Assembly (NCBI RefSeq): GCF_016093545.1
Contig: NZ_JADKYX010000021.1
Span: forward strand, 62,001-126,000
Source of the DNA: Massilia rhizosphaerae
GTDB taxonomy: Bacteria; Pseudomonadota; Gammaproteobacteria; Burkholderiales; Burkholderiaceae_D
DNA: 64,000 bases
Direction: 5' to 3'
A program made the translations under genes and the position numbers. Of this stretch, positions 26,262-37,645 are shown piece by piece. The notes under the pieces are model-generated. The model saw only the letters and a list, made by a program, of their open reading frames with translations, did not search any database and was not told the origin of the DNA. Each line of letters begins with the position of its first letter. The stretch's first letter is position 1.

Positions 26262-26786
26262 ATGTTGAAAAAATCGTTAGCCATGTTGCCGCGCAGCCTG
26301 GTGCTGGCGCTGCTGTGCGCCGGCGCGATGGCGCACGCTCAGGCGCAGACCGGTACGCCGAGCCGCATCGGTTTCGTCTACACGGAACGCCTGATGACCG
26401 AGTCCAAGCTCGCCAAGGCGGCGGACGCGAAGCTGCAGGCCGAATTCTCCAAGCGCCAGAAGCAGGTCGACGACATGGTGCAGCGCTACAAGCAGACCCG
26501 CGAGAAGTTCGACGAGGAAGCGCCGAAGCTGTCGGACCTCGACCGCACCAAGCGCACGCGCGAACTGCTCGACATGGAAAAGGACGTGCAGCGCATGCAG
26601 CGCGAGTACAACGAGGACCTGTTCCAGCGCAAGAACGAAGAGCGCGCCGCCATCGCCCAGAAAGCCTATAAACTGATCGAACAGGTGGCCGAGCAGGATC
26701 ATCTCGACGTCGTGCTGCAGGAGGCCATCTGGACCAGTCCGCGCATCGACATCACCGATCGCATCCTCAAACTGCTCGACAAATAA
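26262..26786 (+). CDS. skp: Periplasmic chaperone Skp/OmpH
   Basis: A 174-residue precursor with a signal peptide (cleavage after about AHAQA, residue 28) and a Skp-type body: start IGFVYTERLMTESKLAK, then a long, charged coiled-coil region (about 50-130) forming the tentacles that hold unfolded outer-membrane proteins. It follows bamA by 35 bases in the same unit. Confidence 0.95.
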   Translation: MLKKSLAMLPRSLVLALLCAGAMAHAQAQTGTPSRIGFVYTERLMTESKLAKAADAKLQAEFSKRQKQVDDMVQRYKQTREKFDEEAPKLSDLDRTKRTRELLDMEKDVQRMQREYNEDLFQRKNEERAAIAQKAYKLIEQVAEQDHLDVVLQEAIWTSPRIDITDRILKLLDK

Positions 26787-26816
26787 GCAGGCAAGCAAGC
26801 CAAGGCGGCTCTGGAT

Positions 26817-26842
26817 GCCGGCCGGCTCGGTGAGCGGCCGGC
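26817..26842 (+). terminator. Hairpin with T-rich tail between skp and lpxD
   Basis: GCCGGCCG (26817-26824), 10-base loop, CGGCCGGC (26835-26842), then AGTTTTCACTTCTTTT. It could attenuate transcription into the lipid A genes. Confidence 0.6.
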
Positions 26843-26872
26843 AGTTTTCACTTCTTTTACGGAACGACCACG

Positions 26873-27931
26873 ATGGGCACTCGACTGGGTGATTTGGTCG
26901 AACGCTTCGGTGGGCAGTTGGTGGGTGACCCGAACCTCGAGGTTCAGGGCATCGCGCCGCTCGACAGCGCCGGCGATTCGCACATCAGTTTTCTCAGCAA
27001 CAGCAAATTGCGCGCGCTGGCCGCACAGAGCCGGGCGGCGGCGCTGATCGTCTCGCCGCTGGACGACGCCACCGTCGCCACGACCTATGCCGGCGCACGC
27101 ATCGTCACCACCAACCCTTACGCCTATTTCGCCCGCGCCGCCCAGTATTTCGTGGCGCAGGACGAATTCGTCCCGCCGGCCGGCATCCACCCGAGCGCCG
27201 TCGTGCACGACACGGCGCGCATCGACCCGACGGCCCACGTCGGCCCGAACGTGACGGTGGAAGCGGGCGCCGTGATCCGCGCGCGCGTCCGCATCGACGC
27301 CGGCTGCTTCGTCGGCCGCGACGCCGAGATCGGCGAAGAGACGCACCTGTTCGCGAACGTGACCTTCCACGAGCGCTGCAGGATCGGCAAGCGCGGCATC
27401 CTGCATTCGGGGGCCGTGATCGGCACCGACGGTTTCGGCTTCGCGCGCGAGAACGGCGTGTACATCAAGATCCCGCAGACGGGCCGCGTGCTGATGGGCG
27501 ACGACGTCGACGTCGGCGCCAACACGACCATCGACCGCGGCGCCCTGGACGACACGGTCATCGAGGACGGCGTGAAGCTGGACAACCAGATCCAGATCGG
27601 CCACAACTGCCGCATCGGCGCGAACACGGCAATGGCCGGCTGCGTGGGGGTAGCCGGCAGCGCCAGGATCGGCAAGAATTGCACGTTCGGCGGCGCGGCC
27701 ATGGTGCTGGGGCACCTGGAAATCGCGGACAACGTCCATATCTCCTCCGGCAGCATGGTGTCGCGTTCCGTGCTGGAGCCGGGGCAGTACACGGGTTTTT
27801 ATCCGCTGGCCAAGAACGCCGAATGGGAAAAGAGCGCCGCCATCGTGCGCAACCTGTCCGCGCTGCGCGAGAAGATGCGCAGCCTGGAAAAACAGATCAA
27901 ACAACTGACGGAAGCACCAGAACAAAAATGA
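26873..27931 (+). CDS. lpxD: UDP-3-O-acylglucosamine N-acyltransferase
   Basis: LpxD adds the second hydroxyacyl chain in lipid A synthesis. The 352-residue protein has the N-terminal uridine-binding domain (about 1-100; GDPNLEVQGIAPLDSAGDSHISFL), a long left-handed beta-helix of hexapeptide repeats (about 105-310), including the catalytic-His region IQIGHNCRIG, and a C-terminal helix. Its stop overlaps fabZ by four bases (ATGA). Confidence 0.98.
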   Translation: MGTRLGDLVERFGGQLVGDPNLEVQGIAPLDSAGDSHISFLSNSKLRALAAQSRAAALIVSPLDDATVATTYAGARIVTTNPYAYFARAAQYFVAQDEFVPPAGIHPSAVVHDTARIDPTAHVGPNVTVEAGAVIRARVRIDAGCFVGRDAEIGEETHLFANVTFHERCRIGKRGILHSGAVIGTDGFGFARENGVYIKIPQTGRVLMGDDVDVGANTTIDRGALDDTVIEDGVKLDNQIQIGHNCRIGANTAMAGCVGVAGSARIGKNCTFGGAAMVLGHLEIADNVHISSGSMVSRSVLEPGQYTGFYPLAKNAEWEKSAAIVRNLSALREKMRSLEKQIKQLTEAPEQK

Positions 27932-28404
27932 CGAACGAAGCTACGACGAAGACCCTGGGGATCAACGAGATCAAGGAATACCTGCCGCACCGCTATCCGA
28001 TGCTGCTGGTCGACCGCGTGGTCGACTACGAGATCGGCAAGACGATCACCGCCATCAAGAACGTGACCGCCAACGAGGAATTCTTCAACGGTCACTTCCC
28101 GCACAAGCCGGTCATGCCGGGCGTCCTGATGATCGAGGCGCTGGCGCAGACGGCCGCGATCCTGTCGTTCATGACCATGAACGTCAAGCCGGACGAGAAC
28201 TCGGTCGTGTACTTCGTCGGCATCGACAATGCGCGCTTCAAGCGCCCCGTCGAGCCGGGCGACCAGCTCAAGATGGACATCGAGATCCTGCGCACCTCGC
28301 GCGGCATCTGGAAGTACAAGGCGGTCGCCAGCGTCGACGGCAAGGTCGCCGTCGAGGCGGAACTGATGTGCACCATCAGGGCGAACGAAAAGGCAGGGCA
28401 GTGA
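27928..28404 (+). CDS. fabZ: 3-hydroxyacyl-[acyl-carrier-protein] dehydratase
   Basis: FabZ dehydrates 3-hydroxyacyl-ACP in fatty acid elongation, competing with LpxA/LpxD for the same substrate, which explains its place here. The 158-residue hot-dog protein has LPHRYPMLLVDRV and the catalytic GHFPHKPVMPGVLMIEALAQ with its His and Glu. The start at 27928 is fixed by the ATGA overlap with lpxD; the stop overlaps lpxA (TGATG). Confidence 0.98.
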   Translation: MTNEATTKTLGINEIKEYLPHRYPMLLVDRVVDYEIGKTITAIKNVTANEEFFNGHFPHKPVMPGVLMIEALAQTAAILSFMTMNVKPDENSVVYFVGIDNARFKRPVEPGDQLKMDIEILRTSRGIWKYKAVASVDGKVAVEAELMCTIRANEKAGQ

Positions 28405-29192
28405 TGAGCAAGGTCCACCCGAGCGCGATCGTCGATCCGAAGGCGGAGCTGGACAGCGCCGTCGAGATCGGCCCGTACTCCATCATCGGGCCGGACGTGC
28501 GCATCGGCGCCGGCACGGTCGTCGGGCCGCACGTGGTCATCGAGGGCCACACGACGATCGGCCGCGACAACCGCATCTTCCAGTTCGCGTCGCTGGGCGC
28601 CGCCCCGCAGGACAAGAAGTGGGCCGGCGAACCGACGCGCCTGGAAATCGGCGACCGCAACACGATCCGCGAATTCTGCACGTTCAACCTCGGCACCGCG
28701 CAGGACGCGGGCGTCACGCGCCTGGGCGACGACAACTGGATGTCGGCGTACACGCACCTGGCGCACGACTGCCAGGTCGGCAGCAACACGGTCTTCTCGA
28801 ACAACGCGCAGCTCGCGGGCCACGTGCACGTGGGCGATTGGGCGATCCTGTCCGGCTACTGCGGCGTGCACCAGTTCTGCAAGATCGGCGCCCACGCGTT
28901 CATCGGCATGTACACGAGCCTCACGCAGGACGTGCCGCCGTTCGTCCTCGTCTCCGGCAACCCGGCCGAGGCGCACGGCGTGAACATCGAAGGCCTCAAG
29001 CGCCGCGGCTTCTCGCGCGAAGCGATCAACGGCATCCGCGCCGCCTACAAGCACCTCTACCGCGCCGGCCTCACGCTGGAAGAAGCGAAGACCAGGCTGG
29101 CGGAAGAAGAAGACGCCGGCGGCGAGGCCGCGCCGCACATCCGCGCGATGCGCGCATTCCTCGACAACGCGAGCCGTGGCATCGTCCGCTGA
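28404..29192 (+). CDS. lpxA: UDP-N-acetylglucosamine O-acyltransferase
   Basis: LpxA catalyses the first step of lipid A synthesis, moving a hydroxyacyl chain from ACP to UDP-GlcNAc. The product from the ATG at 28404 is 262 residues, the same length as in E. coli. It is a hexapeptide beta-helix (SAIVDPKAELDSAVEIGPYS onward) with the catalytic His in HLAHDCQVG and a C-terminal helical domain. The start overlaps the fabZ stop by one base. Confidence 0.98.
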   Translation: MSKVHPSAIVDPKAELDSAVEIGPYSIIGPDVRIGAGTVVGPHVVIEGHTTIGRDNRIFQFASLGAAPQDKKWAGEPTRLEIGDRNTIREFCTFNLGTAQDAGVTRLGDDNWMSAYTHLAHDCQVGSNTVFSNNAQLAGHVHVGDWAILSGYCGVHQFCKIGAHAFIGMYTSLTQDVPPFVLVSGNPAEAHGVNIEGLKRRGFSREAINGIRAAYKHLYRAGLTLEEAKTRLAEEEDAGGEAAPHIRAMRAFLDNASRGIVR

Positions 29193-30348
29193 CGTACGCG
29201 TGGGCGGAACGTCGCTGGCCCTCGTGGCCGGCGAAGTGTCCGGCGACCTGCTGGCCGCGCGCCTGATGGCGGGCCTGAAGCCGCACCTGCCGGACGTCTC
29301 GTTTTCCGGCATCGGCGGCCCGCGCATGCTGGAGCAGGGGCTCGTGTCCGACGTCCCGATGGACACGCTCACCGTGCGCGGCCTGTTGCCGGTGCTGCTG
29401 CGCTACCGCGAACTGAAGGGCATCCAGAACCGCCTGCGCGACCGCCTGCTGGCCGAACGTCCCGCCGCCTTCATCGGCGCCGACTACCCCGGCTTCAACC
29501 TCGGACTGGAAGAGCAACTGCGCGCGGCCGGCATCCCGACCGTGCACTTCGTCGGGCCGCAGATCTGGGCGTGGCGCGGTGGCCGCATCAAGAAGATCCA
29601 GCGCGCCGTATCGCACATGCTCGTGATCTTCCCGTTCGAGGAAGCGATCTACCGGCAGGCCGGCGTGCCCGTCACCTACATCGGCCATCCGCTGGCGGAG
29701 ACGATCCCGCTGGTGCCCGACGTGGCCGCCGCGCGGCGCCGGCTCGGCCTGCCCGAGGATGCGCGCGTGGTGACCGTCATGCCGGGCAGCCGGATGTCGG
29801 AGATCAAGTACCTGACCGAGCCGTACGTCCGCGCCGTGCAACTGCTGGCGGCGCGCGATCCGTCGGTCCGGTTCATCGCGCCGATGGCGGGCGCGCGCCA
29901 GAAGGCGTATTTTATGGAGCTGGTGGCGAAAGCCGGCCTGCAGGACGTTCCGCTGCAGCTCGTCGACGGCGAGTCGCACGCGTGCATCGCGGCGGCCGAC
30001 GCCGTGCTGGCGGCGTCCGGCACGGCCACCCTGGAGGTGGCGCTGTTCAAGAAGCCGATGGTGATCGCGTACAAGGTGCTGCAAGCCGAATGGCTGCTGA
30101 TCCGGAACATGGGATACCTGCCGTGGATCGGCCTGCCGAACATCCTGGCGCGCGAGTTCGTCGTGCCGGAATTCCTGCAGCACGCGGCCACGCCGCAGGC
30201 GCTGGCGGACGCCGTCTGGTTCCAGTTGACGGACGAGAACAACCGGGCGAAGCTGACCGAGCGCTTCACCGGGATGCACCACAGCCTGCTGCGCGATTCC
30301 GCGCGCGAAAGCGCCCGCGCCGTGCTGCAGGTGATAGGCAAGGCATGA
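29176..30348 (+). CDS. lpxB: Lipid-A-disaccharide synthase
   Basis: LpxB joins UDP-diacylglucosamine and lipid X to form the lipid A disaccharide at the inner membrane. The protein (up to 390 residues) is a GT-B-type glycosyltransferase with SLALVAGEVSGDLLAARLM near the start, FVGPQIWAWRGGRIKKI in the middle and the donor-site segment ASGTATLEVALFKKPMV. The start is a GTG at 29176, overlapping lpxA by 17 bases; a second GTG at 29200 is also possible and would better match the family N-terminus. The stop overlaps rnhB. Confidence 0.97.
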   Translation: MASSADVRVGGTSLALVAGEVSGDLLAARLMAGLKPHLPDVSFSGIGGPRMLEQGLVSDVPMDTLTVRGLLPVLLRYRELKGIQNRLRDRLLAERPAAFIGADYPGFNLGLEEQLRAAGIPTVHFVGPQIWAWRGGRIKKIQRAVSHMLVIFPFEEAIYRQAGVPVTYIGHPLAETIPLVPDVAAARRRLGLPEDARVVTVMPGSRMSEIKYLTEPYVRAVQLLAARDPSVRFIAPMAGARQKAYFMELVAKAGLQDVPLQLVDGESHACIAAADAVLAASGTATLEVALFKKPMVIAYKVLQAEWLLIRNMGYLPWIGLPNILAREFVVPEFLQHAATPQALADAVWFQLTDENNRAKLTERFTGMHHSLLRDSARESARAVLQVIGKA

Positions 30349-31013
30349 GAAACATGAGAAAAAAGGCGGTCGATTTCTACCCCGGCCTGCCGCGCAAGGA
30401 CCGGCCGTTCACCCTGGACGACGTCGTCTGCGGCGTGGACGAGGCCGGGCGCGGCCCGCTGGCCGGACCCGTGTTCGCGGCGGCCGTGATCCTCGATCCG
30501 AAGCGTCCGATCGAAGGCTTGCGCGACTCGAAAAAGCTGACGGAGGCGCGGCGCGACGAACTGGCGCCGCTGATCAAGGAACACGCGCTGGCATGGGCCA
30601 TCGCGGAATGCTCGCATGCCGAGATCGACACGCTGAACATCCTGCAGGCGACGATGCTGGCGATGCGCCGCGCCGTCGAACAGCTCGGGACCGTGCCGAC
30701 CATCGCCCTCATCGACGGCAACCGTTGCCCGCCGCTGGCAGCGCACATCCGCGCGCATGCGGTGGTGGAGGGCGACGACAAGGTCCACGCCATCTCGGCC
30801 GCGTCCATCCTCGCGAAGACGGCGCGCGACGCGGCGCTCGTCGCCCTGCACGCGACCTATCCGCAGTATGCCTTCGACCAGCACAAGGGCTATTCGACGG
30901 CGCTGCACCTGGCGCGCCTGCGCGAACATGGTCCCAGCCCGGTGCACCGGCGCAGCTTCGCCCCTGTCCGTGCGCTCATCGAACCCGACTTGTTCGGAGA
31001 GCTGCCGGCATGA
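30345..31013 (+). CDS. rnhB: Ribonuclease HII
   Basis: RNase HII cuts RNA in RNA-DNA hybrids and starts removal of misinserted ribonucleotides. The 222-residue protein has GVDEAGRGPLAGPVFAAAV with the first two catalytic acids, GLRDSKKLTEARR, and the later Asp in IALIDGN and KVHAISAASILAK. The start at 30345 overlaps the lpxB stop (ATGA); the ATG at 30354 would also give a full domain. It is followed, with overlap, by an RNA methyltransferase gene, as in many betaproteobacteria. Confidence 0.97.
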   Translation: MRNMRKKAVDFYPGLPRKDRPFTLDDVVCGVDEAGRGPLAGPVFAAAVILDPKRPIEGLRDSKKLTEARRDELAPLIKEHALAWAIAECSHAEIDTLNILQATMLAMRRAVEQLGTVPTIALIDGNRCPPLAAHIRAHAVVEGDDKVHAISAASILAKTARDAALVALHATYPQYAFDQHKGYSTALHLARLREHGPSPVHRRSFAPVRALIEPDLFGELPA

Positions 31014-31798
31014 AGAGCATCACCTCGCGCGACAACCCGTTTTACAAGGAACTGAAACACCTCGCGGGCAGCAGCCAGGCGCTGCGCAAGGCGGGGCGTG
31101 CGCTGCTGGACGGCGTCCACCTGTGCCAGACGTATCTCGACCTTGTCGGGCAGCCCGTGCACTGCATCGTCTCCGAGGGCGCGCTGACGAATCCCGAAGT
31201 GGCGGCCATCGTCGCGCGCGTGCACGCGAGCACCACGTCGTTGCCGGACGCGCTGTTCGGCGCGCTGTCCCAGGTCGAACACGGCATCCATTTGCTGTTC
31301 CTCGTCGAGACGCCGCGTCCCGTGCCACCGCAAGCGCTGTCCGTATCGGCCGTGCTGCTGGACGGCGTGCAGGACCCGGGCAACGCCGGCTCGATCCTGC
31401 GCAGCGCCGGCGCGGCCGGCATCAAGCAGGTGTATTGCAGCCCCGGCACCGCATCGATCTGGTCGCCGAAAGTGCTGCGCGCCGCGATGGGCGCCCATTT
31501 CGTGCTGGAGATCTTCGAGCACGTCGACCTGGCGGCGCTGGTCCGCGCCGCGCGCGTGCCCGTGCTCGCCACGAGCGGCTATGCGAGCGAGCGGATCTAC
31601 GACGTGGATCTCGCCCGCCCCGTCGCCTGGCTGCTGGGCCACGAAGGGCAGGGCGTGTCGGCCGCCTTGCTCGACCTGGCCACGCACCGCGTCGCCATCC
31701 CCCACGCGGGCGCCGTGGAATCGCTGAACGTGGCCGCCTGCGCGGCGGTGTGCTTCTTCGAACAGCTCAGGCAGCAACAGCGGCATACCAAGGCATAG
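31010..31798 (+). CDS. TrmH/SpoU-family RNA 2'-O-ribose methyltransferase
   Basis: A 262-residue SPOUT methyltransferase, expected to methylate a ribose in rRNA or tRNA using S-adenosylmethionine. An N-terminal substrate-binding domain (about 1-100) begins ITSRDNPFYKELKHLA. The C-terminal knot has motif 1 QDPGNAGSILRSAGAAG, motif 2 WLLGHEGQGVSAALL and motif 3 IPHAGAVESLNVAAC. The start overlaps the rnhB stop (ATGA). The exact target nucleotide cannot be read from the sequence. Confidence 0.94.
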   Translation: MKSITSRDNPFYKELKHLAGSSQALRKAGRALLDGVHLCQTYLDLVGQPVHCIVSEGALTNPEVAAIVARVHASTTSLPDALFGALSQVEHGIHLLFLVETPRPVPPQALSVSAVLLDGVQDPGNAGSILRSAGAAGIKQVYCSPGTASIWSPKVLRAAMGAHFVLEIFEHVDLAALVRAARVPVLATSGYASERIYDVDLARPVAWLLGHEGQGVSAALLDLATHRVAIPHAGAVESLNVAACAAVCFFEQLRQQQRHTKA

Positions 31799-31849
31799 AC
31801 GCCATCCGCCCGTTCGGTTACGCTTCGTGCAGGTAACGACGGAGTCACA

Positions 31850-33064
31850 ATGGTGGATACAAGGCAAGCGCAGTTGCAGTCTTTGCACTTTCTGGTCGCG
31901 GAAGCGGACCCGGTGCAGCGCCGCGCGCTGATCGAGGCGCTCGGCCAGGTGGGCGCCACGCGCGTCACGGACGTGCCGGACGGCCCGATGGCCTTGCGCA
32001 CCTTGCAGGCCAGCTTCACGCCCAGGGTGGACGTCGCCGTCATCGACCTCGACCTGGGCGGCATGGATGGCCTGGAACTGCTGCGCGCGATCGCCGCGCT
32101 CAAGTCGACCGTGCGCCTGATCGTCGTCGGCGCCCAGCCCGCGAGCGTGCTGTTTTCCGTCGAGAGCCTCGCGCAGGCGCATGGCGTGGACCTGCTGGGG
32201 ACGATCGCCAAGCCCGTCACGAGCACCAAGCTCAAGGCCCTGCTGGACAATTACCAGGCGCCGGCACGGCCGCCGGCGCCCGCGCCCGGGCCGAGTTTTT
32301 CGTTCGCCGAGGTGGGCGTCGGCCTGCAGAAGCGCCAGTTCGAACCGTTCTTCCAGCCGAAGATCGAGCTCGCGACGGGGCAGGTCAAGAGCCTGGAGAC
32401 GTTCGCCCGCTGGCGCCATCCCGAGCACGGCGTGCTGGGCCCCTGCGCCTTCATCGGGGCGCTGGAGCAGAACAACCGCGTCGACTTCCTCGACTGGACG
32501 ATGCTGGAGATGTCGGTGGAACGCTGCCGCCGTTACCACGACCAGGGCATCCCGATCTCGATCTCGCTGAACCTGGCGCCGGAAACGCTGGCGCACCCGC
32601 ACTTCATCCGCCAGGTGGCGTCGACGATGCAGCGCCACGGCGTGCTGCCCGACTACCTGACGTTCGAGATGACGGAATCGGCGATCCTCAGCTTCGACGC
32701 CGACTTCATCGAACGCCTCGTGCGCCTGCGCATGATGGGCTTCGGCCTCGCGATCGACGACTACGGCACGGGACGCTCGAACCTGCAGATCCTCGCGCGC
32801 ATTCCGTTCTCCGAACTCAAGATCGACCGGTCGTTCGTGGACGGCGCGTCGAAGAAGCGGCCGCTGGGGACCGTGCTGAAATCGTGCCTGGGGCTGGCGC
32901 ACAGCCTGGACCGCATGTCCGTCGCCGTCGGCGTGGAGACGCGGCAGGATTGGGATTTCCTGCAGGGGCTCGGGTGCACGTATGCGCAGGGGTATCACAT
33001 CGCCAATCCGATGGCGGCGGACGAATTCCCGGGGTGGCTCGAAGACTGGCGGCACTTCTTCTGA
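31850..33064 (+). CDS. REC-EAL response regulator with altered catalytic site
   Basis: A 404-residue protein with an N-terminal receiver (phospho-acceptor Asp66, Lys121) and a C-terminal EAL domain (about 155-400), the same architecture as the c-di-GMP phosphodiesterase RocR. Compared with the known RocR residues, Glu183 (in ETF instead of EAL), Asn241, Glu273, Asp303, Asp304, Lys324 and Gln380 are kept, each at an offset of eight. The position of RocR Glu352, the general base in the EGVE motif, is Val360 (VGVE). The protein is therefore probably weak or inactive as a phosphodiesterase and may instead bind c-di-GMP or act through protein contact (inference). The next gene starts directly after its stop. 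Confidence 0.92.
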   Translation: MVDTRQAQLQSLHFLVAEADPVQRRALIEALGQVGATRVTDVPDGPMALRTLQASFTPRVDVAVIDLDLGGMDGLELLRAIAALKSTVRLIVVGAQPASVLFSVESLAQAHGVDLLGTIAKPVTSTKLKALLDNYQAPARPPAPAPGPSFSFAEVGVGLQKRQFEPFFQPKIELATGQVKSLETFARWRHPEHGVLGPCAFIGALEQNNRVDFLDWTMLEMSVERCRRYHDQGIPISISLNLAPETLAHPHFIRQVASTMQRHGVLPDYLTFEMTESAILSFDADFIERLVRLRMMGFGLAIDDYGTGRSNLQILARIPFSELKIDRSFVDGASKKRPLGTVLKSCLGLAHSLDRMSVAVGVETRQDWDFLQGLGCTYAQGYHIANPMAADEFPGWLEDWRHFF

Positions 33065-33919
33065 ATGTACCGCCATCCGTATCCCGGCCGCGCGGGGCGC
33101 GTGCTCGAGCGCCTGCTGAACGCGCGCGGCCTCGCGCGGCTGCGCCACGCGGTGTTGTCGCACCTGCCGTTCCCGGTGCTGCGCAGCGACGTCGCCGACG
33201 TCGTCTACGTGACGTGGATGGTGGACGCCCGCGTCGCCGGCGCGCTGCTGCCGGCCGGCCTGCGCGTATGGGAGCGCGGGGGCAGGACGCCGTTCACGGT
33301 GCTGACGTACCGGCACGGCCATTTCGGCCCGGCACTGGCGGGGCCGCTGCGGCGCCTGTTTCCGTCGCCGCTGCAGAGCAACTGGCGGCTGTACCTGGAC
33401 GGCCCCCTGCCGCCCGGCGCGCCGCCGCACACCGTCTGGTTCCTGGAAAACGTGATGGACAGCGGCGCCTACGTCGCGGCCACGCGCCTGTTCAGCGACA
33501 TCATGCGGACCCACCGGCCCGCCCGGTTCACGCACGGCCGCGCGGGCGCGGGCATCGCGACGCGCATCGAACCCGGCGCGGGCAGTGCGCCCGCTTTCGC
33601 GTGCACGGTGGCGCCGGCCGCGCGGCCCGTCCTGCCGCCGGCCTTCGCCGCCGCGTTCGGGTCGTGGGACGACGCGGTGGCAATGCTGGCCTGCCAGGAC
33701 GCCGCGTTGGGGTGGTCGGCGCGGTTCGGGAAGCCGGTGCTGTCCCACATCGACTTGCCGATCCCGCTCGACGCCGTGCGGCCGCTGGCGCCGGCGGAGC
33801 CCGTCGCGTGCGCGCTGGCGCATACGCTGGCGCATACGCTGGCGGCGGCCGGGGAGCCGCTGTGCTTCCTGGTGCCCGGCGTGCCGTTCCGGGTCCTGTC
33901 CGAAACCGTGTTGGAGTAG
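33065..33919 (+). CDS. DUF2071 (YqjF-like) family protein
   Basis: A 284-residue protein whose region ADVVYVTWMVDARVAGALLPAGLRVWE matches the DUF2071 family start; later segments (TPFTVLTYRHGHFGP and WFLENVMDSGAYVAATRLF) also fit. The fold is thought to be acetoacetate-decarboxylase-like, but no reaction is known. The ATG follows the EAL gene's stop at once, so they are probably co-transcribed. A 12-bp tandem duplication at 33814-33837 gives the repeated LAHT in the C-terminal part. Confidence 0.75.
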   Translation: MYRHPYPGRAGRVLERLLNARGLARLRHAVLSHLPFPVLRSDVADVVYVTWMVDARVAGALLPAGLRVWERGGRTPFTVLTYRHGHFGPALAGPLRRLFPSPLQSNWRLYLDGPLPPGAPPHTVWFLENVMDSGAYVAATRLFSDIMRTHRPARFTHGRAGAGIATRIEPGAGSAPAFACTVAPAARPVLPPAFAAAFGSWDDAVAMLACQDAALGWSARFGKPVLSHIDLPIPLDAVRPLAPAEPVACALAHTLAHTLAAAGEPLCFLVPGVPFRVLSETVLE

Positions 33920-33968
33920 ATGCCTCCGTCGGGTCGACGCAGTCCCCGAACGCGTCCCGGCCGGCGAA

Positions 33969-34817
33969 TCAGTACTCGCGCCGCTCCGGCTTGATGTCCT
34001 GGAGGATCGTCGTCGCGATCTCCTCGATCGACTTGGTCGTCGACGACAGCCAGCGGATGCCTTCGCGCCGCATCATGGCTTCCGCCTCGTTGACTTCGTA
34101 GCGGCAATTTTCCAGCGACGCGTACTTGCTCCCCGCGCGGCGCTCGTTGCGGATCTCGGACAGGCGTTCCGGCGAGATCGTGAGGCCGAAGATCTTGTGC
34201 TTGAACGGCGGCAGCGCGGAGGGCAGCTTGTTGCGTTCGAAATCGTCCGGGATCAGCGGGTAGTTGGCCGCCTTGATCCCGTATTGCATCGCCAGGTACA
34301 GGCTCGTCGGCGTCTTGCCCGAGCGCGACACGCCCACGAGGATCACGTCCGCGTCGGCCAGGTTCTTGTGCGATTGGCCGTCGTCGTGCGCCAGCGAGAA
34401 GTTGATGGCCTCGATGCGGTTCTTGTATTCCTCGGTGTCGACGACGTTGTGGATGCGGCCGATGGTGTGCGTCGACTTCATCCGCAATTCCTGCTCGAGC
34501 GGGGCGACGAACGTCTGGAACAGGTCCATGTGCATGCCCTGCGCGGCGCGGATGACGGCCGACAGGTCGTGCTTGACGAGGGTGGAGAACACGATCGGGC
34601 GCTGGTTGTCGGAGATCGCCACGTCGTTGATGCGGCGGGCGGCTTCGTAGGCTTTTTCGATCGTATCGATGAACGGCAGGCGGATTTGCCGGAAGCGCGT
34701 CTCGAACTGGCTCAGCACCGCGTGGCCGAAGGTTTCCGCCGTGATGCCGGTGCCGTCCGACACGAAGAAAACGGTGCGCGCGGCGTCGGGATTGGCTGAG
34801 GTGCTCGGGAGGGACAT
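33969..34817 (-). CDS. ppsR: PEP synthase regulatory protein (bifunctional kinase/pyrophosphorylase)
   Basis: PpsR (DUF299) switches PEP synthase off by ADP-dependent phosphorylation and on again by phosphate-dependent dephosphorylation. The 282-residue protein has TVFFVSDGTGITAETFGHAVL at the N-terminus and the P-loop VGVSRSGKTPTSLYLA. I start it at the ATG at 34817 (MSLPSTSANP), because the upstream extension to 34880 has no family match; no clear ribosome-binding site is seen. It is divergent from its target gene ppsA across about 290 bases. Confidence 0.95.
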   Translation of the reverse strand: MSLPSTSANPDAARTVFFVSDGTGITAETFGHAVLSQFETRFRQIRLPFIDTIEKAYEAARRINDVAISDNQRPIVFSTLVKHDLSAVIRAAQGMHMDLFQTFVAPLEQELRMKSTHTIGRIHNVVDTEEYKNRIEAINFSLAHDDGQSHKNLADADVILVGVSRSGKTPTSLYLAMQYGIKAANYPLIPDDFERNKLPSALPPFKHKIFGLTISPERLSEIRNERRAGSKYASLENCRYEVNEAEAMMRREGIRWLSSTTKSIEEIATTILQDIKPERREY

Positions 34818-35107
34818 GATGGTTTTTTTGGACAGATAATGACAAAGTTGCAGCCCCGGGGCTGTGAAACCCAGTCGCACGGGGTAAAATGCTCGGCAAC
34901 GGGTAGTTCAGATTGTGCTGTACGACGCCAAGAATAACAAGAAATCCCCCGGAAACCGACCCGCCTGCCGCGCGAAGCCGGCCAGGAGCGCACGTGTGTT
35001 CGCACGGCTGCGCCCGGCCCGCCGCCGCTGCCTCGCCAGGCGCGTCTCCCCTCCGGCCGTCGGCCAATCCGCCGTGCAGATTTCCATCATCAAAAAGGTG
35101 TTTTACC

Positions 35108-37555
<2,448 letters not shown>

Positions 37556-37568
37556 CTGGCCGACTAGC

Positions 37569-37645
37569 CGTAGGGTGGGCACCCTGTGCCCACCAAACTC
37601 CGGCGTGACGCGAACGCATGGTGGGCACGGAGTGCCCACCCTACG
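37569..37645. repeat. REP-like double-hairpin palindrome, copy 2
   Basis: Same build as copy 1: outer CGTAGGG/CCCTACG, two hairpins of GGTGGGCAC and GTGCCCACC (one base changed in the second), about 25 bases between. It lies between the converging ppsA and TPR genes; its right end contains the TAG stop codon of the TPR gene (minus strand, 37643-37641). Confidence 0.9.

Noticed and set aside
30890..33835. A 981-codon minus-strand frame across three plus-strand genes
   Set aside because: It crosses rnhB, the methyltransferase, the EAL gene and the DUF2071 gene, all with clear motifs; the antisense product has none.
33814..33837. A 12-bp tandem duplication in the DUF2071 gene as a possible phase-variation site
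   Set aside because: The unit is a multiple of three and only two copies exist, so it cannot switch the frame.
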